From the NCBI RefSeq assembly GCF_003671495.1, contig NZ_RCHN01000006.1, positions 1-64,000 of the forward strand: DNA of 64,000 nt, in the 5' to 3' direction. The notes under the pieces are model-generated. The model ran no database searches. It was not told where the DNA came from and saw only the letters and a program-made list of their open reading frames with translations. The translations under genes and the position numbers were made by a program. The stretch is from Ketobacter sp. GTDB lineage: Bacteria > Pseudomonadota > Gammaproteobacteria > Pseudomonadales > Ketobacteraceae. Numbering within the stretch: position 1 is the first letter of the stretch; each line of letters opens with the position of its first letter. Below, piece after piece: positions 58,324-64,000 of this stretch.

Positions 58324-59619
58324 TTACAAAAACGGCGACCAGGCGGGCTCACGCACATCCCCAATCCGCGATGGCAGCTTCACTTTGACTCTGCCATCCA
58401 AAGACACCGCCGCGAGCACACCGCGGTTGTTATCCATGGTGGCGTAAATGATCATGCTCGCATTAGGTGCAATGCTGGGCGATTCGTCCAGGTTCGTTTC
58501 CGTCAAAATGTTGAATGTTCCCCGATACAGGTCCTTCACAGCGATGTGAAAGATGCCGTTGGATCGATGCACCATTGCCAGGAATCTACCGTCTGGAGTC
58601 AATGCCGGACGCGCATTGTAGTTGCCATCGAATGTTAAGCGTTCAACCTTTCCAGAATCAAGATGCTGGCGATAAATTTGTGGTGAACCGCCTCTTTCAG
58701 AGGTAAAAATGAGACTTTGCCCGTCCGGCGACCAGGTGGGTTCGGTATCAATGGCGTAATGATTGGTAATCCGCTTCAGTTTTCCGGTGCTCAGATCCAT
58801 GGTGTAGATCTCCGGGTTGCCATCCTTGGACAACACCATCGCCATGCTACGACCATCCGGGGAGAATCGCGGTGCACCGTTCAAACCGGCAAAACCGGTG
58901 ATTTTCTTCTCCTGCAGGGTTTTGGTATCCATGATGTAAATGGCTGGCCGGGTGCTTTTGAACGAAACAAAGGCAATATGGCGGCCGTTGGGCGCCCAGC
59001 TGGGGGACAGAATGGGCTCGCTGGACTCCATCAGAATCCGCTCGTTATGCCCATCCACATCCGCCACGTACAGACGATAGCGCTGCACCCTGACCCCCAG
59101 TTTCTGCAGATACTCCATGGTGACGTAGACCATCTTGGTGGAGAACGCCCCCCGAATGCCGGTCAGTTCCTTGTAGAGCACATCACTGATATGGTGCGCC
59201 AGCGCCCGCAGGTCATTGCCGGTAGCGAACCATTTGTTCATGGAACGTTGCTGGTAGACGTCAAAAAGCTGGTAGTCCACCCGATATTTTCCGTCGCCGG
59301 TTCCACTCATGCGCCCGATCACCAGGTATTGGGCGCCGTTGGTTTTGGACTGCCAGTCCCGGAAAAACACCTGGCTCTGCTGCGTCGGCAGACTCAGCAT
59401 CTTGGAACGGTCCAGGGGTGCGAATTGGCCGGACCGGTGCAGATCCGCCGCCACTATGCCCGCCACATCCTCTGGCAGCCGTGGTCCAGCCCAGGCGAAG
59501 GGCACGATGGCAATGGAGGTTGCATCGGTTATCCCTTCGGTAATTTCTATGATCAATTCAGCTCGCGCTGGCACTGCGAATAAGGCCAGCCAACACAACA
59601 TCGTAACCAGTTGTTTCAT
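58324..59619 (-). CDS. tolB: Tol-Pal system beta-propeller protein TolB
   Basis: Periplasmic beta-propeller that binds Pal and is pulled by TolA. 431 residues from the ATG at 59619; a GTG 6 codons earlier is possible. Signal peptide [13 protein letters not shown] then an N-terminal domain (about 20-160) and six WD40-like/PD40 repeats with SPDG turns ([32 protein letters not shown]). Confidence 0.95.
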   Translation of the reverse strand: MKQLVTMLCWLALFAVPARAELIIEITEGITDATSIAIVPFAWAGPRLPEDVAGIVAADLHRSGQFAPLDRSKMLSLPTQQSQVFFRDWQSKTNGAQYLVIGRMSGTGDGKYRVDYQLFDVYQQRSMNKWFATGNDLRALAHHISDVLYKELTGIRGAFSTKMVYVTMEYLQKLGVRVQRYRLYVADVDGHNERILMESSEPILSPSWAPNGRHIAFVSFKSTRPAIYIMDTKTLQEKKITGFAGLNGAPRFSPDGRSMAMVLSKDGNPEIYTMDLSTGKLKRITNHYAIDTEPTWSPDGQSLIFTSERGGSPQIYRQHLDSGKVERLTFDGNYNARPALTPDGRFLAMVHRSNGIFHIAVKDLYRGTFNILTETNLDESPSIAPNASMIIYATMDNNRGVLAAVSLDGRVKVKLPSRIGDVREPAWSPFL

Positions 59620-59649
59620 AATCGGTCTCTTGCTCACCTCGTGTTCGGG

Positions 59650-60411
59650 TTAATAGCGTAAATCGTCCGGTTTGAACCGCATTTTAAAGTGCCGGAAATG
59701 CCGGTCAAACAAAACCGGGTCGGAAGGAACGGAGAAGCGCCCCGCGCGCTGTACCGCCTGCACCGCGGAGCTATCGAACGCGCCGTTGCCGCTGGACCGG
59801 TCAATGGTGACGGTCTTCACCTCACCTCCGGGTAGCAGGCTGATGCTCAGGTCCACCACCATGTCGTTGCGGGCACTGGGGGGTCTGGCCCAGTAACGCT
59901 TCATGGTTTGCTGGATCATCGCTTTATATTGGGTGATTTCATCCAGTTGCTGTTGGGTTTCGCTGGCATCCACCGCTTCCACCGATGCCGTTTCATCTTT
60001 CTGGATCGCCTCCATTTCCTCTTTCAACAGATCGCTGAAAGCACTGCCGGCCGGCTCCGGTTTGGGCTCCGGCTTCGGCTGCGGTTTCTGTGCTGCAGGC
60101 TGGGGCTTGGGTGCCGGTTTGGGTTTGGGCTGCGGTTTCGGTTGTGGCTTGGGCTCCGGTTTGGGTTTGGGCTGCGGTTTCGGCTCAGGCTTGGGCTGTG
60201 GTTTCGGCTGCGGCTTGGGTTGCACCGCCGGTTTTGGGGCAGCCTTGGGCTTGGGTTTTTCCACCACCACAGCGGTTACGTGCTTGGGCATGGGCTTCAG
60301 GCGCACCACCTCATCGCTGGATGGCCAACTGAAAAACAGCAGACCCACCACCAGTGCATGCACCAGTATGGCCTTGGTCAGGGCAGCGATGTCCACCGAG
60401 GATAAGGACAA
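59650..60411 (-). CDS. tolA: Tol-Pal system protein TolA
   Basis: Inner-membrane protein that spans the periplasm to move Pal/TolB. 253 residues, shorter than E. coli TolA (421). One membrane helix (about 12-29), then residues 51-120 built almost wholly of KPxP repeats rather than the usual long Ala/Lys/Glu helix, and a C-terminal TolA-III domain (about 158-253, [32 protein letters not shown]). TTG start with AAGGAG 6 bases upstream, 3 bases after tolR. Confidence 0.92.
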   Translation of the reverse strand: MSLSSVDIAALTKAILVHALVVGLLFFSWPSSDEVVRLKPMPKHVTAVVVEKPKPKAAPKPAVQPKPQPKPQPKPEPKPQPKPKPEPKPQPKPQPKPKPAPKPQPAAQKPQPKPEPKPEPAGSAFSDLLKEEMEAIQKDETASVEAVDASETQQQLDEITQYKAMIQQTMKRYWARPPSARNDMVVDLSISLLPGGEVKTVTIDRSSGNGAFDSSAVQAVQRAGRFSVPSDPVLFDRHFRHFKMRFKPDDLRY

Positions 60412-60414
60412 GGG

Positions 60415-60852
60415 CTACTCCTTGGCGCTGCTTTCAGTGACCAGACCCACGTCGTTCACGCCGGCCTGCTGCAACGCAATCATCATCCGCATCACCAGCC
60501 CGTACGCCACCCGCTCATCGCCTTCCATCAAAACCGGGGTATCGGGTTTCTTTTCCTTCAGGGCCGCCACAGCGGCTACGATCTCAGGCAGCGCCTTGGG
60601 GGTCTGCTTGTCGTCGGCGGTGCTGATAAAGTACTGGCCATTGTGATTCACGGACACAATCACATACTGCTGGTCCTTGGGCAGAATCAGGGGTTCGGCA
60701 TTGGCATCCGGCAAATCCACTTTGATACCCGAGGTCATCATGGGGGCGGTGATCATGAACACCACCAACAACACCAACATTACGTCGATGTAGGGCACCA
60801 CATTGATTTCGGAGAGTGGTTTGCGGCGGACAGTCGTTCGTTTCTGGGACAT
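60415..60852 (-). CDS. tolR: Tol-Pal system protein TolR
   Basis: Single-span partner of TolQ, 145 residues. Membrane segment about 18-38 with the proton-path Asp in NVVPYIDVMLVLLVVFMI, then a periplasmic domain. Between tolQ (17-base gap) and tolA. Confidence 0.95.
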   Translation of the reverse strand: MSQKRTTVRRKPLSEINVVPYIDVMLVLLVVFMITAPMMTSGIKVDLPDANAEPLILPKDQQYVIVSVNHNGQYFISTADDKQTPKALPEIVAAVAALKEKKPDTPVLMEGDERVAYGLVMRMMIALQQAGVNDVGLVTESSAKE

Positions 60853-60869
60853 AGGCCTCTAACGCTCCA

Positions 60870-61562
60870 TCACCCTTTGGCTTCCGGTTCGGAGGAATGG
60901 GCCTTGCGGTGCAAAATACTGGAGAACTCGTCCATGAAGGTCTCATAGTTGTGCAACAGATGGTCCACGGAGGAGGAAAAGCGGTTGTAGCTGATCACCG
61001 CCGGGATTGCCGCAAACAGACCGATGGCGGTGGCGATCAGCGCCTCGGCAATACCCGGTGCCACCACCGACAGGGTGGCCTGGGTTTCATTGGCCAGCGC
61101 CAGAAAGGAATGCATGATGCCCCATACCGTGCCAAACAGGCCGATATAGGGGCTGGTGGACCCCACCGTCGCCAGAAACGGCAGATGAGTTTCCAGTTTT
61201 TCCTGTTCCCGCAGCAGCGCCACCCGCATGGAACGCTCGGTACCCGCCATGACGGCTTCCGGATCACTGTGGGCGCTTTTGCGCAGACGGGCAAACTCCT
61301 TGAAGCCAGCACGGAAGATATTCTCTTCGCCGCTGAACGCATTGGGTTCAGTATTGACCTGCACAAACAGGCGACTCAGATCAATGCCGGACCAAAAACG
61401 CTCTTCGAAGTTCATCAGAGCCTTTTTGGTTTTGGACAAAACGGCCTGCCGCTGCCAGATCATGTACCAGGAAATCATGGAAAGTGAGAACAGGATCAGC
61501 ATCACCAGCTGGACCACGATGGACGCATTGATGATGAGACTGACAACGGACATAGATTCCAC
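60870..61562 (-). CDS. tolQ: Tol-Pal system proton channel TolQ
   Basis: Proton channel subunit energising TolA, 230 residues with three membrane segments (about 8-35, 130-160, 165-190; SPYIGLFGTVWGIMHSF and AEALIATAIGLFAAIPAVI). The GTG at 61562 has AGGAG 10 bases upstream; the ATG three codons later is the alternative. Head of tolQRAB-pal-cpoB, 17 bases after ybgC. Confidence 0.95.
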   Translation of the reverse strand: MESMSVVSLIINASIVVQLVMLILFSLSMISWYMIWQRQAVLSKTKKALMNFEERFWSGIDLSRLFVQVNTEPNAFSGEENIFRAGFKEFARLRKSAHSDPEAVMAGTERSMRVALLREQEKLETHLPFLATVGSTSPYIGLFGTVWGIMHSFLALANETQATLSVVAPGIAEALIATAIGLFAAIPAVISYNRFSSSVDHLLHNYETFMDEFSSILHRKAHSSEPEAKG

Positions 61563-61579
61563 GAGAGATGGTCTCCTAT

Positions 61580-61984
61580 TCAGGCCGAAACGTCGGCAAA
61601 TTGTTGCTGTAATTCTGAAGGTATGGGAGCAGGTTTGAGTTTGGTCGCACTGATGCAGGCCACCTTGATCCGGGCTTCACACATCAGGTCATCCCCCTTT
61701 CGTACCTGCTGGTGAAACAGGATGTACGTACGGGCGATCTTCTCCACCCGGGCAGACACCTGCAATTCGTCGTCTGCCTGTGCCGGTTTGCGGTATTGGG
61801 CATCCACACTGTGCACCACAAACTGCAACCCCTGCCTGTACAGTTCGCCGAATTCAGACCCCATCTGCCGGAGCAACTCCGTACGGGCCCGCTCCATGAA
61901 TTTCAGGTAATTCACGTAGTATACAATGCCGCCCGCATCGGTATCTTCCAGATAGACCCGTACCGGCACAAAAAATTCACTCAT
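61580..61984 (-). CDS. ybgC: Tol-Pal-associated acyl-CoA thioesterase YbgC
   Basis: Hotdog-fold thioesterase, 134 residues, usually first gene of tol-pal. Signature [25 protein letters not shown] near 11-35 carries the catalytic Asp. Acts on acyl-CoA or acyl-ACP; its role with Tol-Pal is unsettled. Overlaps the end of ruvB by 8 bases. Confidence 0.94.
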   Translation of the reverse strand: MSEFFVPVRVYLEDTDAGGIVYYVNYLKFMERARTELLRQMGSEFGELYRQGLQFVVHSVDAQYRKPAQADDELQVSARVEKIARTYILFHQQVRKGDDLMCEARIKVACISATKLKPAPIPSELQQQFADVSA

Positions 61985-63032
61985 TGCTGAACAAATCCGC
62001 AGTGGGGGGTGAGGAATCAGGAGCCGAGGAATCGCGGGGTGGATTTAAACCGAAATGCTGGTAAGCCGTGCGGGTGGCCACCCGCCCCCGGGGCGTGCGC
62101 ATGATAAAGCCCTGCTGGATCAGGTAGGGCTCGATGACGTCCTCGAGGGTACCGGATTCTTCGCTGATGGCGGCGGCCAGGCTTTCCACACCGACCGGTC
62201 CGCCGTCAAATTTCTCCATGATGGTGAGCAGCAGCCGACGGTCCATGGTGTCGAACCCGTGGGAATCCACCTTGAGCATATCGAGGGCTTTGCCGGCCAC
62301 CTCGGCCGACACCCGGCCATCGCCCTTCACTTCCGCAAAATCCCGCACCCGACGTAACAGCCGGTTGGCGATTCGGGGTGTACCCCGACTGCGCCGCGCC
62401 ACTTCCACCGCGCCTTCATGATCCATGGTCACCCCCAGAATCGAAGCAGAGCGGGACACGATGCGCGCCAGTTCCTCGACGGAATAGAATTCCAACCGCT
62501 GCACAATACCAAAACGATCACGCAGGGGTGAAGTCAACAGGCCAGCTCGGGTGGTGGCGCCCACCAGAGTAAAGGGAGGCAGATCAATTTTGATGGAGCG
62601 GGCGGCGGGCCCTTCCCCGATCATGATGTCCAGCTGGTAATCTTCCATGGCGGGGTACAGGATCTCCTCCACCATGGGGCTGAGGCGGTGGATTTCATCC
62701 ACAAACAGCACATCGCCCTCCTCCAGATTGGTGAGCAAGGCGGCCAGGTCACCGGCTTTTTCCAGCACCGGGCCGGACGTGCTTTTCAGGCTGCCGCCCA
62801 TCTCGTTGGCGATGATGTTGGCCAGAGTGGTCTTGCCCAGGCCGGGGGGCCCAAAAATCAGGGTATGATCCAGGGCTTCACTGCGCCCGCGGGCGGCGGT
62901 AATGAAGATCTCCATTTGTTCCCGCACGGCTTCCTGGCCGGTGTAATCCGCCAATGACGTGGGGCGAATGGCCCGATCATGGGCATCCTCCCGGGAACCT
63001 AATGGTGATATCAGACGATCAGATTCGATCAT
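61977..63032 (-). CDS. ruvB: Holliday junction branch migration ATPase RuvB
   Basis: AAA+ motor that drives branch migration with RuvA. 351 residues: Walker [10 protein letters not shown] (61-69), Walker B FVDEIHRL, sensor 1 [18 protein letters not shown] and a winged-helix C terminus ([20 protein letters not shown]). Follows ruvA by 42 bases. Confidence 0.97.
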   Translation of the reverse strand: MIESDRLISPLGSREDAHDRAIRPTSLADYTGQEAVREQMEIFITAARGRSEALDHTLIFGPPGLGKTTLANIIANEMGGSLKSTSGPVLEKAGDLAALLTNLEEGDVLFVDEIHRLSPMVEEILYPAMEDYQLDIMIGEGPAARSIKIDLPPFTLVGATTRAGLLTSPLRDRFGIVQRLEFYSVEELARIVSRSASILGVTMDHEGAVEVARRSRGTPRIANRLLRRVRDFAEVKGDGRVSAEVAGKALDMLKVDSHGFDTMDRRLLLTIMEKFDGGPVGVESLAAAISEESGTLEDVIEPYLIQQGFIMRTPRGRVATRTAYQHFGLNPPRDSSAPDSSPPTADLFSNE

Positions 63033-63074
63033 AGTGCCTTCGTTTATTGGTTCAGCTTTTCTATGGTTCAGCCT

Positions 63075-63683
63075 TTAGTTCACCATGCGCTTCAGTGCCT
63101 GGCGAATGATTTCTTCACTTTTCAGCCCATCTGAGTCTATGGCGGCAATGGCTTTGGCAGCCTCTGTAGGCTTGTAACCCAGCGCAATCAGTGCGCTTTC
63201 GGCATCATTGATCTCCGCCCGCGGGCCTCGCTGGCGTTCAGCGACCGGGGCCAGTTCCGCTTGCGGGGCCAAATGGGTGAACGCTTTCACACGATCCTGC
63301 ATTTCAATCACCAGCCGTTCTGCGGTTTTCTTGCCGACGCCGGGCAATTTTACCAAGGTATTGGTATCGTGATCCTGTACACAGCGCACGAATTCAGAGC
63401 CCTCCATGCCGGACAAAATGGCCAACGCCATCTTGGGGCCAACGCCGTTCACCTTGATCAGCAGGCGAAACAACTCCCGCTCTTCCTTCTCAAAAAAGCC
63501 GTAGAGCAACTGCGCGTCTTCCCGCACCACAAAGTGGGTGTGCAGAACCACCTCTTTGCCCACCTCCGGGATGCGGTAAAACGTGGTCATGGGTGCTTCC
63601 ACTTCATAGCCCACCCCTGCCACGTCCACCAGCAGCACCGGGGCCTGTTTCTCGATGATGATACCTTTTATTCGTCCGATCAT
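63075..63683 (-). CDS. ruvA: Holliday junction DNA helicase subunit RuvA
   Basis: Tetrameric junction-binding protein, 202 residues. OB domain 1-62, acidic pin region, two helix-hairpin-helix motifs ([17 protein letters not shown] and [19 protein letters not shown]) and a C-terminal domain III that binds RuvB ([14 protein letters not shown]). 38 bases after ruvC. Confidence 0.97.
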   Translation of the reverse strand: MIGRIKGIIIEKQAPVLLVDVAGVGYEVEAPMTTFYRIPEVGKEVVLHTHFVVREDAQLLYGFFEKEERELFRLLIKVNGVGPKMALAILSGMEGSEFVRCVQDHDTNTLVKLPGVGKKTAERLVIEMQDRVKAFTHLAPQAELAPVAERQRGPRAEINDAESALIALGYKPTEAAKAIAAIDSDGLKSEEIIRQALKRMVN

Positions 63684-63721
63684 AGATTGTCTTAGTCAGA
63701 ATGCTGAATGGGCTGCAGCGG

Positions 63722-64000
63722 TCAGCGGCGCAGGCGACCTCTGCGCAATTTGCGGGCACCGGCCATCCGGATCATACCCTGGATCATATGGGTGTGGCAC
63801 ACCGCCACCCCCAGGGCATCCGCGGCATCCGCCTGGGGTGCCTTTTCCAGCCCCAGTAAGCGGCAGATCATGGCCTGAACCTGGATCTTGTCTGCCGCAC
63901 CAGTGCCCACCACGGATTGTTTGACCTGGCGGGCGGAATATTCGTAAACCGGGAGTTTGTTGAAAGTACAGGCGACGATGGCGGCGCCACGGGCCTGCCC
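63722..64000 (-). CDS. ruvC: Crossover junction endodeoxyribonuclease RuvC (partial, N terminus outside window)
   Basis: Cleaves Holliday junctions. The C-terminal 92 codons are present; the reading frame runs off the window's right end without a start. Readable segment: [34 protein letters not shown] and the catalytic Asp pair in [14 protein letters not shown]. Its basic tail ([10 protein letters not shown]) ends at 63722. Head of ruvC-ruvA-ruvB. Confidence 0.95.
   Translation of the reverse strand, partial: GQARGAAIVACTFNKLPVYEYSARQVKQSVVGTGAADKIQVQAMICRLLGLEKAPQADAADALGVAVCHTHMIQGMIRMAGARKLRRGRLRR

Noticed and set aside
59900..60280. Repetitive DNA resembling a tandem repeat or CRISPR-like array
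   Set aside because: The periodicity is the KPxP coding repeat of TolA; there are no uniform spacers and the reading frame is continuous.
1..64000. Prophage, insertion sequence, toxin-antitoxin or defence system
   Set aside because: No transposase, integrase, restriction, Cas or phage structural motif was found on either strand; nearly all sequence is explained by chromosomal core-type genes.

Overview
The window looks like a chromosomal core segment of a moderately GC-rich, marine-type gammaproteobacterium close to Pseudomonadales/Oceanospirillales (Marinobacter, Alcanivorax or Ketobacter style). Evidence for this: class I MurB, a Bam/Lol/Tol-Pal envelope, a complete Na+-NQR operon with NqrM and ApbE, soluble transhydrogenase, and a gene order that, from memory, follows two blocks of the Pseudomonas aeruginosa chromosome. 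No phage, IS element, plasmid backbone, CRISPR array or rRNA was seen.

Layout. (1) 0.1-35.6 kb resembles the Pseudomonas sppA-to-nqr/gap block: a TetR gene, sppA-HAD phosphatase-rluC, the divergent rne with a long structured leader, murB-ptp-kdsB-lpxK-exbD-exbB (LPS and peptidoglycan precursors), comEC, a DUF2062 gene, lolD with a single lolC/E, a TetR/SDR divergent pair, a PilZ gene, a small BamE-like periplasmic protein, an agmatine-degradation operon (aguA-aguB) continuing into gdpD, a lipoprotein metallopeptidase and a degenerate HD-GYP protein, then vanZ-like, sthA, nqrM-apbE-nqrFEDCBA and a long-form gap. (2) 35.9-46.1 kb is the most lineage-specific part: TetR, a 752-residue membrane protein that looks like a catalytically dead M48 peptidase, an ETFB-type methyltransferase, a patatin-like protein, a 7TMR-DISM/GGDEF diguanylate cyclase, a CBS protein, a saccharopine-dehydrogenase-like reductase with an SRPBCC protein, and an outer membrane beta-barrel. 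(3) 46.2-64 kb resembles the Pseudomonas ruv-tol-que-tRNA-Lys-nadA-purC block: purC, MBL hydrolase, bamC, dapA, gcvR-like, bcp, an AI-2E permease, a tusA-like gene, bepA, nadA, tRNA-Lys(UUU), queC-queE, cpoB-pal-tolB-tolA-tolR-tolQ-ybgC, ruvB-ruvA and a ruvC cut by the window end.

How the genes fit together. Much of the window serves the envelope: lipid A/KDO synthesis (lpxK, kdsB), peptidoglycan (murB, dapA), lipoprotein export (lolC/E, lolD), outer membrane assembly and its quality control (bamC, bepA) and constriction (Tol-Pal-CpoB). A second theme is redox and energy: Na+-NQR with its flavin transferase (ApbE) and iron-delivery factor (NqrM), SthA and Gap. Cyclic-di-GMP inputs appear three times (PilZ, GGDEF, decayed HD-GYP).

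I did not find a clear-cut new multigene system. The observations most worth checking are the pseudo-M48 protein in the lineage-specific segment, the nested stem-loops in the rne leader, an inverted repeat sitting between the -35 and -10 of the SDR promoter beside its divergent TetR, a ComEC whose C-terminal hydrolase domain lacks its metal motif, and the reduction of LolCDE to one permease gene. Gene starts were re-chosen from ribosome binding sites, overlaps and family length; GTG and TTG starts occur.
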